A stretch of 64,000 nt of DNA, from positions 5,103,001 to 5,167,000 of the forward strand of contig NZ_CP130319.1 of NCBI RefSeq assembly GCF_032271945.1. Direction: 5' to 3'. The DNA comes from Paenibacillus sp. MBLB1832 (GTDB lineage: Bacteria; Bacillota; Bacilli; Paenibacillales; NBRC-103111). Below the pieces are notes generated by a model. It had not been told where the DNA came from. It searched no databases and saw nothing but the letters and a program-made list of their open reading frames with translations. Of this stretch, positions 46,368-55,571 are shown in pieces. The translations under genes were made by a program, and so were the position numbers. Positions within the stretch are counted from its first letter, which is position 1. The number at the start of each line of letters is the position of its first letter.

Positions 46368-47282
46368 CTACCAAAGCGAATTATCTTCGTTAATTTTTTT
46401 GACAACCCAGTTGGACAGCAGCACCAGAATGAATCCAACGACAGACTGATAGAGTCCAATCGCGGTTGACATCCCGAAATCTCCAACGATTCGCAATGAC
46501 CTATATACGTACGTATCGATAACATCAGTCGCGTTATACAAGAAGCTCGTATCATTAGGAATGAAGTAGAATAATCCGAAATCAGCACGAAAAATACCGC
46601 CGATAGCGACAATCAACAAGATGACGATAAGTGGTGTCAGTAACGGTATTGTAATCTTGCGGATCATTTGCCATTTGGATGCGCCATCAATCTTGGCGGC
46701 TTCATAGTAGCTCGAATCGATGGAAAGAATACCCGCGTAATAGATGAGCGTTGAGAAGCCTACGCCTTTCCATAACTGTGTAAGTACGATTATAAACGGC
46801 CAGAATTGGGCTTGTTCATACCATCTGATCGGCTGTTCGCCGAACGCTTGCAGCATGACATTCATGAACCCGTTTTTATGATCCATAAACCCGAAGACGA
46901 CATATCCGACAACCACCCATGATAAGAAATAAGGTAAAAACAAGATCGTCTGATGCACTTTAATCCATCTTCGAGAAATCTCATTTAGCAGAATGGCTAA
47001 TGTAAGCGCAAGCACTAAGGTTAAGATAATAAAAGTAAGATTATATAGAATCGTGTTGCGTGTTACAGTGAAAGCTTTGTCTGATTTAAAAAAGAATTCA
47101 AAATTTTTTAATCCGATCCATTTGCTTCCCCAAATCCCCAAATCGAATCGGTATTGTTTAAATGCAAGGACAAGACCGATCAAGGGCAAATAGTTGAAAA
47201 TCAATTTATACAGGATTGCTGGCAATGACATAACGAACAATTCCCGATTACGTTTGAAGTGCTTCCACTCCCGTTGTAGCAT
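46368..47282 (-). CDS. carbohydrate ABC transporter permease (LplB type)
   Basis: A 304-residue CUT1 permease: six helices and EAA loop EAAKIDGASKWQMIRKITIPLL. GGGAGGG is 6 bases before the ATG at 47282. It partners the LplC-like permease and the binding protein at 43844-45373. A promoter must lie in 47283-47426, since a terminator closes the upstream regulator gene. Confidence 0.92.
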   Translation of the reverse strand: MLQREWKHFKRNRELFVMSLPAILYKLIFNYLPLIGLVLAFKQYRFDLGIWGSKWIGLKNFEFFFKSDKAFTVTRNTILYNLTFIILTLVLALTLAILLNEISRRWIKVHQTILFLPYFLSWVVVGYVVFGFMDHKNGFMNVMLQAFGEQPIRWYEQAQFWPFIIVLTQLWKGVGFSTLIYYAGILSIDSSYYEAAKIDGASKWQMIRKITIPLLTPLIVILLIVAIGGIFRADFGLFYFIPNDTSFLYNATDVIDTYVYRSLRIVGDFGMSTAIGLYQSVVGFILVLLSNWVVKKINEDNSLW

Positions 47283-47426
47283 TTGTTTCCCTCCCTGCGG
47301 TGTGTAACCGTCGTTGTATGCACTTATTATTGGGGGAAATCTGCACAAATAACTACTACAATAAATAAAAAACACTACACTTTTCTCCCACACAATCTCA
47401 AATACACTCTATTTTTAGCTATTTTT

Positions 47427-47470
47427 GAAAAAAGAAAAGCTTTTCGGGCACGATCGTACCCAAAAAGCTT
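47427..47470 (-). terminator. terminator of the sensor/AraC regulator gene
   Basis: On the minus strand AAGCTTTTTGGGTAC (from 47470) pairs with GTGCCCGAAAAGCTT (to 47438) with two mismatches, followed by TTCTTTTTTC. The stem begins inside the stop codon of the regulator. Confidence 0.8.
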
Positions 47471-49775
47471 ACTCTTGAACGACTATCTTGAAGCGATATT
47501 CTTTCGGCGTGATACCGAATTTCTTCTTGAAAAGCTTGAAAAAATAGCCTTCATTGTTATAACCAACCAACTCCATGATGCGATTGATGCTGTAATCTTT
47601 GGTTTCAAGCAACTCCAGTGCCTTTCGCAAGCGAACATCATTGATATACTCGCTAATGGACATCGATTCATGCAGTCTAAATTGCTTGCTCACATGGGCC
47701 GAAGATAGTTTCATTGCAGCCGCTATGCTTTGCAGGCTTAAATTTAAATCCCAATACTGCTCTTCAATCATTTCTTTCACGGTATCCGTTAAGATCTGAT
47801 TCGACTGATCTTTGACATCCTGCGTTCGCTGCTTCTGAATGTCTTGGTAAATGCCCAATATCAAATCATAAATAGGTTCTAACGTTTCTTGCTTCATCAC
47901 GAGCTGCACCTGCCGCTTAAAGTCCAAGCTAACTTGTCTGACGGTTCGGCTATTCATTTCACGCACGATATTTTCTACTAACGCAAGCAAGTGAAGAATA
48001 GCGTACAGGATATTATTATAATGCATGACTTTCATTTGTTGGAACAATTGCACCAATTGCTCCTGAAAATCCTTCTCTTGCCCGGACTTTATGGCTTCCG
48101 TCATTTTCTTTTCTGTATCCGTGGAAAATTGGAACGTAATATTTTCATTATTATGCCTAACGAGATCTGGTGTAATGATACTTCCTTTACCGAAAATAAT
48201 CCGATAGGACGCATTTTCAATAGCAAGACCGTATTGCTGCGATACTTGTTGGTATCGGTCAACCCTCTCCCCAGTCGAAACGGTTATCGAGAGACGGTAA
48301 TACTGAAGAAGAGTTTGCTGAAGCTCTTTCAAAGCGTGCGTCAGCGAGCTCATATGATCGCCTTGAGCCTCTTTCGCATCACCAACGAGTAAGACAAAGT
48401 GATCATTAAGCATAGGAACCACTTCGCAATTAACGTATTTTGACACAAGTTCCTTGGCAATATTGGTGATCGCAAACTTATACATTCTCTTCTCGACATC
48501 ACTCGTGTTCGATTCAAATTCAGCAAAATCATCGATCAACAGCACACACACCTGGAGTTCTTGATTAAAATTAATATCCCAATCGACTTGTTCAATTTCT
48601 TCTGGAGTAGGCAGGCTCGCATCAGATATCAGTCTCCGCAAAGCGAATGTTTTCAGTGCATCACGTTTTGAATGCTCGTCTGACTCATGCTTGACTAATT
48701 GATGTATAGCATCTTGATACGCTGTGGAAATGAAGTTCAATTCATCCACATCAGTCTTGTCGTCTACGCCTTTACGACGGTTTGACGTCACTTGATTTAA
48801 CAAATTTTCAATCGGACGATACAGGCGGTAGGCAATCAACAGCGAGCTCGCAATGGAAAGGAATAAAAAACCAATAATAATGAAGAAGGAAATAATCCGC
48901 ATCTTGCTTAGTTTTCCCCACACAACCTCATAGGGCTGAACGCTTGCAATGATCCAGCCGCTTTTGTTGGACGACATAAAGCTCAGAATCGACTTGTTCT
49001 CACCTGATCCATGCACGAGATAATCCTGGTTTACACCGGAGCTCACTTTCTCACGGATGATGGATTGAATTGTGTCCGTTAAAGTATCCTTGCCCTGCTG
49101 TTGTGCCATGAGCGGGATGCCTGATTTATCTGTAATAAAAATAGAGCTTCTCGATTCATCTGTCATCTTATTCATATTCGTTAAGTTATCAAACAGCCAG
49201 CTCGGCTTGATCGTGACGATCAGCTTACTCCCGGACATGTTGTCGTACAAGAACATCGCTAATGCTGGAGAGAGCATTTTATCAGAAGGTAGAGGAACAA
49301 AGGTTAGCATAGGTATACTTTTTTGTGATTGGATATACTGATCAATGACACCGTTCAATCCATCATCCTTACAATTCAAACTGCTCAAGGTTGAGTAATA
49401 GCAGCCTGTTTTGGCGTTGTAAATCGTTATACTTTGCAAAAAAGATGATTTTGAAACCGTTTTCTCTAATCTGTTTAATTTTTGTGCGAGCTCACCTCCA
49501 TCCATCACATCGATATTCGATAAATAAACGACATCATTGTCAAAAGACGTGGAAAGCGTAATGTTTTTTAATGTTTCGTGCATGTAGTCAATATTGTATT
49601 TGATTTGTGACATCACCTTTAATTCCGCTTGTTGCTGCATTTGAAGCATCGTTTTATCGGAGTTGTAATACAGAAGTGTCGTGCTGACAGATAAAAACAC
49701 AACCATAAGAACCGTTATGGAGAGCAGCAGCTTTAACAAATATTTTCTTGATTTGTACAAACGAATAATATTCAT
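47469..49775 (-). CDS. membrane-anchored AraC regulator with extracellular sensor (YesS-like)
   Basis: A 768-residue regulator: transmembrane helix 1 (about 12-36), an extracellular sensing domain of about 250 residues (Cache-like arrangement), helix 2 (about 293-316), a cytoplasmic linker, and a C-terminal AraC domain (about 665-765) with LSLQSIAAAMKLSSAHVSKQ, SINRIMELVGYNNEGYFFKL and GITPKEYR. YesS/YtdP-type proteins sense sugars or binding-protein complexes outside and switch on the adjacent importer operon. It has its own terminator, so regulator and transporter can be expressed at different levels. Confidence 0.92.
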   Translation of the reverse strand: MNIIRLYKSRKYLLKLLLSITVLMVVFLSVSTTLLYYNSDKTMLQMQQQAELKVMSQIKYNIDYMHETLKNITLSTSFDNDVVYLSNIDVMDGGELAQKLNRLEKTVSKSSFLQSITIYNAKTGCYYSTLSSLNCKDDGLNGVIDQYIQSQKSIPMLTFVPLPSDKMLSPALAMFLYDNMSGSKLIVTIKPSWLFDNLTNMNKMTDESRSSIFITDKSGIPLMAQQQGKDTLTDTIQSIIREKVSSGVNQDYLVHGSGENKSILSFMSSNKSGWIIASVQPYEVVWGKLSKMRIISFFIIIGFLFLSIASSLLIAYRLYRPIENLLNQVTSNRRKGVDDKTDVDELNFISTAYQDAIHQLVKHESDEHSKRDALKTFALRRLISDASLPTPEEIEQVDWDINFNQELQVCVLLIDDFAEFESNTSDVEKRMYKFAITNIAKELVSKYVNCEVVPMLNDHFVLLVGDAKEAQGDHMSSLTHALKELQQTLLQYYRLSITVSTGERVDRYQQVSQQYGLAIENASYRIIFGKGSIITPDLVRHNNENITFQFSTDTEKKMTEAIKSGQEKDFQEQLVQLFQQMKVMHYNNILYAILHLLALVENIVREMNSRTVRQVSLDFKRQVQLVMKQETLEPIYDLILGIYQDIQKQRTQDVKDQSNQILTDTVKEMIEEQYWDLNLSLQSIAAAMKLSSAHVSKQFRLHESMSISEYINDVRLRKALELLETKDYSINRIMELVGYNNEGYFFKLFKKKFGITPKEYRFKIVVQE

Positions 49776-49935
49776 CGAAGTCCACCTTTTCTAAGTTGTC
49801 TACTTATTCTATATTTATAACATACTTGGTCTCCTAAGTTACAACAATATCTGTGATTTATATTCACTTATCTGATATTGATATTTTTTTGATATTTAAG
49901 GTAATACATATTAGAATGTAATAGGGTGAGAAAGC

Positions 49936-50736
49936 ATGACATTGAATATTCCTTTTGAAAATGTACAATTTGCCTCTGCAGGTACGATTGTGTATCCACC
50001 AGGCAGCCATTATGGACCTAGAATTCAAAAAGATATCCAACTCGTTATGTTGTACACTGGAGAGATGGATATCACCATTGATGGCCGAAATCTTCATGTA
50101 CTTCCTGGTCAAATGGTGCTTTTAAAACCGAGACACAAAGAAATGTTTACTTTCTCCAAGACCGAAGAAACCTGGCACTGTTGGATCAGTGTGCGTGTCT
50201 CCCCGTTATCGGAAGAGATTATCCATATTCTTGATCAGCTTCCTGAAATTCTTCCTCTCTCGGATGAAATGAATGCACTAACAGAACTTATGCTTAACTT
50301 TCAGCGATATTTGTCTAGAAGTGATACTGCAGTTCTCAATCTTGGACTTGCCGCGCTTCATTTATACCCCACCGAATTGAAAAGACTACAACAACAGAGC
50401 GAGAAACATCCAGCTATCCTCTCCGCTCTATCATGGATGAATGTGCATTTCGCGGAAGACATCTCTCTAAACGATATTGTCATTCAAACAAACGTGTCAC
50501 CTGAACATTTGATCCGTTTGTTTAAACAACACGAAGGCACGACTCCTATACAGTATTTATGGAAATATCGAGTTACACGAGCGATAGAACTGCTCATGAG
50601 TACAGGATTGACAATTTCTGAGATTTCTGAATGCTGTGGATTTAAGACACCTGCTCATTTTGCCAGGTTGATCAAGCAATATAAAGGCAAAACTGCTTCG
50701 GAAATCCGTCAGTTATCTTGGGAGCGGCATGTCTAA
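49936..50736 (+). CDS. AraC family regulator with N-terminal cupin domain
   Basis: A 266-residue cytoplasmic regulator: a cupin-like sugar-binding N-terminus (about 10-130, with YPPGSHYGPRIQKDIQLVMLY and DGRNLHVLPGQMVLLKPRHK) and a C-terminal AraC domain (about 160-262) with ISLNDIVIQTNVSPEHLIRL and ISEISECCGFKTPAHFARLI. AGGGTGA precedes the ATG. It is divergent from the YesS-like gene across an AT-rich 160-base spacer, so it may also control the polysaccharide locus (inference). Confidence 0.88.
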   Translation: MTLNIPFENVQFASAGTIVYPPGSHYGPRIQKDIQLVMLYTGEMDITIDGRNLHVLPGQMVLLKPRHKEMFTFSKTEETWHCWISVRVSPLSEEIIHILDQLPEILPLSDEMNALTELMLNFQRYLSRSDTAVLNLGLAALHLYPTELKRLQQQSEKHPAILSALSWMNVHFAEDISLNDIVIQTNVSPEHLIRLFKQHEGTTPIQYLWKYRVTRAIELLMSTGLTISEISECCGFKTPAHFARLIKQYKGKTASEIRQLSWERHV

Positions 50737-50781
50737 GTTGGATAGATATAATTTCCAGTCCCTTCTGATTAAATAAGAAAA

Positions 50782-50817
50782 AAGATAGATAAATCAACGG
50801 ATTGATTCATCTATCTT
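50782..50817. terminator. bidirectional terminator
   Basis: AAGATAGATAAATCAA (50782-50797) pairs with TTGATTCATCTATCTT (50802-50817), one mismatch, 4-base loop. The minus strand continues TTTTCTTATT and the plus strand CATTATTTAG. It separates the convergent AraC and ABC-2 genes. Confidence 0.8.
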
Positions 50818-50914
50818 CATTATTTAGTCTCAAACATGTACCCATATTTGTCTCGTTTATCGACCAAATCAGTCTCAACTATAACCATTACACATAATGC
50901 TTCCTTCTAAACCC

Positions 50915-52195
50915 CTACCGATACGCCCGCATCGCCTTCCGCAGCTCTTTCAAAGACGGCCGCTTGCCGTACATGAGTACGCCAGTGCGGTAGATTTTAG
51001 CCGCGAGCCATGCCATAGCCCCGATCGAAATGAGCTGGATGACGATCGAAACAGCGATCTGCCAAAATGGCGGAGAGCTCATGCCGATACGCAGGAACAT
51101 AATCAACGGCGAGAAGAATGGCACGAACGACATCGTGACCACGAACGATGCATTCGGATGATTCAAGCCGAAAACCGCAATCATGAAGGCTGCCACGATG
51201 ACGTAAGTAACTGGCATAATCGCTGGGCCCACATCTTCAGTTCGGCTGACTAACGAGCCTACTGCAGCGAAGATCGTTGCATAGATGAAGAAGCCCAGCA
51301 AGTAAAAAATCAAGAAATATGCGATAAGCGAGAGCTCTAAATCACTCCAATTGAGGTTCATTTCTTTAAGAACCGATGCATCGCTGAATCGAATATTTAG
51401 AAACGATACGACTAGTAATACCGCAATTTGTGATACCGCTAGCAAGCAAATCCCAATAATTTTACCGAACATTTGCTTGAGCGGCGAAACGCTAGTAATA
51501 AGCAATTCCATGACGCGCGAGCTTTTCTCCGAGGTGATCTCCGTTGCAACAACGTTCCCGAACCCAATCGCACCCATGTAAAGCATGAACAACATCACAT
51601 ACACCAGTGCATACGACAATACCATTTGAGACTCTGTTTTGCCTGTTGCCGCTTCATCGGATGTGGATATTTGCACGGTCTCTAAGGACACTGGCCTTTG
51701 GATGTCCGTTTTCAAGTTATCTGGTAATCCTGATCCTTGAAGGACCATGTCCGTTTTAATTAACTGAAGCGTCGTCTGGAGCTTGCTTTTCAACGAAAAC
51801 TCCATCGTCCCCGTGGATTTATAGACCATTTTCGGAAAAACGCCCTGCTTCGCATTCTCAAACTCCAAATACCCCTTAATCTTGCCATCTGCAATTTGTT
51901 GCTTCCCGTACGCTTCGTTCGCTTCCACGCTTCCAGCGTCGGGCATCGTTATAATCTGTATCTCCGGTTTTGGCTGACTATTGTAAAAGGCCGCTAGCTT
52001 ATTCGTCACAGCCGCTTGTTGTGAACCAAATACGCCAATTTTCGTCGGTGAATCCGAAGAGAAATAATTAATAATGGCAGGCAGATGTATCAAGGCTGAC
52101 ATCAGAATGATGAGAATCAGGCTCATCACGCGAAAAGATTTCGTCCGAATCCGAGTTAAAAACGTAAATTTAATGACCGTCAGGATGCTATTCAT
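50915..52195 (-). CDS. ABC-2 permease, NatB/YhaP-like
   Basis: A 426-residue permease: N-terminal helix (about 25-45), a large extracellular region (about 50-200), then five helices (about 205-395). EITSEKSSRVMELLITSVSP (about 228-247) is the conserved cytoplasmic elbow of the NatB/YhaP group, which exports Na+ or other compounds in Bacillus. The start at 52195 overlaps the ATPase stop by eight bases and has AAGGTGG 9 bases upstream. Substrate unknown. Confidence 0.88.
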   Translation of the reverse strand: MNSILTVIKFTFLTRIRTKSFRVMSLILIILMSALIHLPAIINYFSSDSPTKIGVFGSQQAAVTNKLAAFYNSQPKPEIQIITMPDAGSVEANEAYGKQQIADGKIKGYLEFENAKQGVFPKMVYKSTGTMEFSLKSKLQTTLQLIKTDMVLQGSGLPDNLKTDIQRPVSLETVQISTSDEAATGKTESQMVLSYALVYVMLFMLYMGAIGFGNVVATEITSEKSSRVMELLITSVSPLKQMFGKIIGICLLAVSQIAVLLVVSFLNIRFSDASVLKEMNLNWSDLELSLIAYFLIFYLLGFFIYATIFAAVGSLVSRTEDVGPAIMPVTYVIVAAFMIAVFGLNHPNASFVVTMSFVPFFSPLIMFLRIGMSSPPFWQIAVSIVIQLISIGAMAWLAAKIYRTGVLMYGKRPSLKELRKAMRAYR

Positions 52196-53093
52196 GCTGG
52201 CCACCCACCTTCTGGATAAAAATCTCGTTCAACGTTGGCTCCATCACTTGAAACCGCGTAATCACCGATTGCTCTATGGCCACTTGCAAAACGGACTGCG
52301 CAGCTTCCGAACGCTCGATTCGGATCTCGTACCCGTTAAGGCCCTCATTTACAGAGCTAACGCCAGGAATTTGTTCCAAGCCATGCACGCGGGTTTCCGT
52401 CTCCAGAACAATACGCTCCCTTGGAAAGCTCGCTTTAATTTCCTTCAAGCTGCCTTGCAGAATCGTATTCGAGCGATGCAGTATGCAAATATTCTCACAC
52501 AGCTCTTCCACATGATCCATCCGATGGCTGGAAAATAAAATCGTTTTCCCTGCATCTCGCAGGCTTTTTACCGTTTTCTTCAGCAATTCTACATTCACAG
52601 GATCCAGCCCGCTAAACGCTTCATCCAGAATCAGAATCTCAGGATTATGTATGACCGCCGCAATGAATTGAATCTTCTGCTGATTCCCTTTCGACAACTC
52701 TTCTACTTTGCGATTGTAGTAGTCCGAAACCTCGAACCGCTCCAACCATTCCTTTAAGCTGCGATCTGCCGCGCTGCGCTTCATCCCCCTAAGCTCGGCT
52801 AAATACGTAATCTGCTCCGATATTTTCACCTTCGGATACAAGCCTCGCTCCTCTGGCAAATACCCCATCAGACTGCGTAACTCGTCCCGATACCCCTGCC
52901 CCTTCCACGTTATCGTACCTTGATCGGGATAAATAAGACCGAGTACCATGCGCATCGTCGTTGTTTTACCTGCCCCATTGGCGCCTAATAATCCGTAGAT
53001 CTCGCCCTGCTTCACTTGCAGACGGATGCTATTCACAGCTGTCTTGTCGCCGTATTGCTTGGACACATTTTCTACTACTAAGGGATATGTCAT
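52188..53093 (-). CDS. ABC transporter ATPase, NatA/YhaQ-like
   Basis: A 301-residue ATPase: Walker A GANGAGKTT (about 36-44), signature LSKGNQQKIQ (about 133-142), Walker B ILILDEAFSGLDP (about 153-165), switch His in SSHRMDHVEEL and a C-terminal DUF4162-type tail (about 215-301). The Ala in place of Pro in the D-E-A Walker B and the K-G-N-Q-Q signature match the YhaQ/EcsA-like group. It is the first gene of a two-gene exporter operon. Confidence 0.9.
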   Translation of the reverse strand: MTYPLVVENVSKQYGDKTAVNSIRLQVKQGEIYGLLGANGAGKTTTMRMVLGLIYPDQGTITWKGQGYRDELRSLMGYLPEERGLYPKVKISEQITYLAELRGMKRSAADRSLKEWLERFEVSDYYNRKVEELSKGNQQKIQFIAAVIHNPEILILDEAFSGLDPVNVELLKKTVKSLRDAGKTILFSSHRMDHVEELCENICILHRSNTILQGSLKEIKASFPRERIVLETETRVHGLEQIPGVSSVNEGLNGYEIRIERSEAAQSVLQVAIEQSVITRFQVMEPTLNEIFIQKVGGQHE

Positions 53094-53174
53094 GAATGAA
53101 GCCTGCCTTCCTTTGCGAAGATGCTTACCAACCTATATTACATGAATTTGGAAAATAAATGAATTTCTTTGCAC

Positions 53175-53213
53175 AAAAAAACGCTGTCTCCTGTGCTTAC
53201 CACAAGATCAGCG
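53175..53213 (-). terminator. terminator after the ctaG-ctaM pair
   Basis: On the minus strand CGCTG (53213-53209) pairs with CAGCG (53186-53182), with an inner TTGTG/CACAG stem, followed by seven T. It lies 7 bases after the ctaM stop. Confidence 0.75.
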
Positions 53214-53220
53214 CCTTTAA

Positions 53221-53676
53221 TTACAATCCGAAAATGGCATCAATCACAGGCTTCGTCGTTCCACCTGGATATAACACGTATAGCAATACATAGACGATCA
53301 CGCCAGTCGGCGCTGTTAACAGCCAGATAATCGCGGCAACCCTGCCGATTTTCTTATGTTTCAAGAATTTCTTTTTGTAAGCGAACCATAAGGTGATCAG
53401 CCCAAGTACGCCTCCAAGCGTTGCCAATGCAATATGGAAAAATAGGAACAGGTGGTACGGCAGCTTCAAGCTTTCCGGTCCCCCAAAAGCTGTGTTCCCT
53501 TCGAATAACGTACGGGACATATAAATAAGGAAAAAAGCGAGCGCAAAAATCGCTCCAAGCACCATCAGCTTTTCATGAGTTTCTCGGTTCCCCTTGACGA
53601 TATGGTACCAGCCAAACCCTACAAATATAGCACTAATCACGATAAACATCGTTGAAATCGTAGGCAAAATGTGCAT
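53221..53676 (-). CDS. ctaM: DUF420 protein, cytochrome oxidase assembly factor CtaM
   Basis: A 151-residue membrane protein with four helices and the DUF420 pattern (HEKLMVLGAIFALAFFLIYM; a histidine in LPYHLFLFFHIALATLG; LKHKKIGRVAAIIWLLTAPTG). In Bacillus and Staphylococcus CtaM (YozB) is needed to make active heme A oxidases. The ATG at 53676, 9 bases after GAGAGG, gives the usual length. It lies 16 bases after ctaG, forming a two-gene assembly unit. Confidence 0.85.
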   Translation of the reverse strand: MHILPTISTMFIVISAIFVGFGWYHIVKGNRETHEKLMVLGAIFALAFFLIYMSRTLFEGNTAFGGPESLKLPYHLFLFFHIALATLGGVLGLITLWFAYKKKFLKHKKIGRVAAIIWLLTAPTGVIVYVLLYVLYPGGTTKPVIDAIFGL

Positions 53677-53692
53677 CTTTCTAATCCTCTCT

Positions 53693-54544
53693 CTAAGCGC
53701 GGTTCCAATTCCCGCCTTGATTATTCGTACCCTCTTGGGATTCAATCGGATCCAACTCATCTTCCTCTTTACGCTCTCTGCGATACCAACGGAAGAAAAT
53801 AAAAGCTAGCGTAGCGCCATAAATGATCTCCTGCAGGATTTTCATAATGACACCACCCAACTGCTGATCATCGATCGGTGACAGATGCGTAAAAGGAACA
53901 GTGACGTTGGCATACATATCATAAATGATCGAATCCGCAAAAATGATGAGCGCACAAGCGGGTGTCAGTAATATGCCGTTCCCGAAGATATACGCCATTT
54001 TTTTCAAATCCGTCAAACGATTTAGCTCAGGAAGTGGACAGAATACAGGGAACCACATCATGAAAGCCGTTACCAACAGCACGGTATGATAGAGCAGAAG
54101 CCATACATCATTCTTCATTAAGTTATCCATAATATAAGGCATATGGTAGATAGAGAATAGCATGTTAAACATAAATAGTGCAATTAACGGCCGTGTGAAA
54201 AAGGAAAACATGCCGCGGAACACGATGTTTTTCATGCATGCACGGAGGATCCAGGCTGGCGTTCCTAGCCAGATTAGTATCGGAACAATCAAGTACAGAA
54301 TCGTCTGCGACAACATGTGCATACTGAACAAATAGTGATGACCGATATAATTAATCGGACTGCCTTGCCCAATATAAAATAAGACGAGCCCTGTGTAGAA
54401 AAGCAGCTGCCCTGAGATCGAAACTGGCTCCGATTTGGCGGCGCTCCCATTCACGACAAATCGACCATAACAATATCCGATCACGATGACGATCAACAAT
54501 AAAACAGGATTCCACAAATCGAAAAATCCACCAATTTGACTCAT
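53693..54544 (-). CDS. ctaG: cytochrome c oxidase assembly factor CtaG (caa3 type)
   Basis: A 283-residue, seven-helix membrane protein of the caa3_CtaG family, with HYLFSMHMLSQTILYLIVPI (His-rich metal site about 70-90) and FSIYHMPYIMDNLM, HTVLLVTAFMMWFPVFCPLP. It is needed to mature the Cu centres or assemble caa3 oxidase; the precise step is not established. A GGAG lies 13 bases upstream of the ATG at 54544, a bit far; the ATG at 54586 is possible. A terminator precedes it, so it may have its own promoter. Confidence 0.85.
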   Translation of the reverse strand: MSQIGGFFDLWNPVLLLIVIVIGYCYGRFVVNGSAAKSEPVSISGQLLFYTGLVLFYIGQGSPINYIGHHYLFSMHMLSQTILYLIVPILIWLGTPAWILRACMKNIVFRGMFSFFTRPLIALFMFNMLFSIYHMPYIMDNLMKNDVWLLLYHTVLLVTAFMMWFPVFCPLPELNRLTDLKKMAYIFGNGILLTPACALIIFADSIIYDMYANVTVPFTHLSPIDDQQLGGVIMKILQEIIYGATLAFIFFRWYRRERKEEDELDPIESQEGTNNQGGNWNRA

Positions 54545-54588
54545 ACCTGCATCTTTTCTCCTTTCAGCTTCTTTCATAGGCTTCAACT

Positions 54589-54629
54589 AAAAAAAGAGGA
54601 GGCACTTTGTCTAGACAAAGTTGCCTCTT
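54589..54629 (-). terminator. terminator after ctaF
   Basis: AAGAGGAGGCACTTTGTC (54594-54611) pairs with GACAAAGTTGCCTCTT (54614-54629), near-perfect, followed by seven T on the minus strand. It separates the structural oxidase genes from ctaG-ctaM. Confidence 0.88.
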
Positions 54630-54638
54630 CTTGCTTTT

Positions 54639-54956
54639 TTACCACCAAACCCAATATACAGCTGTGATTACACCAGTGAGAGCAACAAGCGCGCCTCCAC
54701 CGAGAAAGATAAGAGGGAATAAATGACCTCTCTCTTTCGCATGCATCCAGAAGAATAACTGTACGATCGCTTGCACAATCCCTAAGGACACGATGAAAAT
54801 CAAGATAAATGAACGATCCAAATCTCCGTAAAGTACGACAGCGAATGCCAACATCGTGAGAAGAATCGAGATAATGTAAGTCAAGTAGTGATTCAAAGGT
54901 GATTCGTGTTTCACTCGTTTACTAGGTGCGTGTGTATCATGAGAATTGCTACCCAT
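54639..54956 (-). CDS. ctaF: cytochrome c oxidase subunit IV
   Basis: A 105-residue protein with three transmembrane helices (about 25-45, 50-72, 80-102) and a His/Lys-rich N-terminus, matching CtaF/QoxD-type subunit IV. These stabilise the oxidase during assembly. AAGGTGG lies 8 bases before the ATG and the gene abuts ctaE. Confidence 0.88.
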   Translation of the reverse strand: MGSNSHDTHAPSKRVKHESPLNHYLTYIISILLTMLAFAVVLYGDLDRSFILIFIVSLGIVQAIVQLFFWMHAKERGHLFPLIFLGGGALVALTGVITAVYWVWW

Positions 54957-55571
54957 TTAGTGACCCACCTTCCCCATTAGATAAACAACTGTGAAGATAA
55001 ACACCCAGACTAAGTCAATAAAGTGCCAGTACAGGGAAGCTACGTAGAACTTAGGTGCAGTAACCACTGTAAGACCTTTCTTAAGCCCTTGGATAATCAA
55101 CAGCGTAATCCAGCAAACCCCGAATGCAACGTGAGCTCCGTGGAATCCAACTAGCGTATAGAACGAAGTGGAGAATGCACTTGTTACGAATTTATGACCT
55201 TCGTGAACGTATTCAGTAAATTCGTAAATTTCAAGACCTAAGAACGTAAGACCAAACAATACAGTGATCGCTAACCAGCCTAAGAGTTGACCGAGTTTTT
55301 GACGGTGCATCGCAATAATGGCGAATACGCTTGTTAAACTACTTGTCAAGAGAATGAATGTTGACCAACCAACTGTTTTGAGTTTGAATAGCTCATCAGC
55401 TGTAGGGCCGTCCGGAACAGAGTTCCGAAGGGCAATGTAAGTTGCGAATAAGCAACCGAACAAAACAACCTCTGCGCCAAGGAAAAGCCAAAAGCCAAGA
55501 ACTTTATTTTTCCCTTCGAGGGTAGCCGTTTCCGGATTAGCAGGCAGTGCGCCCGTGTGATGACTACTCAT
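54957..55571 (-). CDS. ctaE: cytochrome c oxidase subunit III
   Basis: A 204-residue, five-helix subunit III with FWLFLGAEVVLFGCLFATYI at the N-terminus (the Glu sits in the proposed oxygen-entry region), FYTLVGFHGAHVAFGVCWIT and SLYWHFIDLVWVFIFTVVYL at the end. It supports proton uptake and stability of the caa3 oxidase. The start overlaps the ctaD stop (ATGA) and AAGGGGG lies 7 bases upstream. Confidence 0.93.
   Translation of the reverse strand: MSSHHTGALPANPETATLEGKNKVLGFWLFLGAEVVLFGCLFATYIALRNSVPDGPTADELFKLKTVGWSTFILLTSSLTSVFAIIAMHRQKLGQLLGWLAITVLFGLTFLGLEIYEFTEYVHEGHKFVTSAFSTSFYTLVGFHGAHVAFGVCWITLLIIQGLKKGLTVVTAPKFYVASLYWHFIDLVWVFIFTVVYLMGKVGH

Noticed and set aside
46355-46612. 86-residue N-terminal extension of the LplC-like permease
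   Set aside because: It lies inside the neighbouring permease gene, has non-membrane-like composition, and GGAGGG precedes the ATG at 46354.
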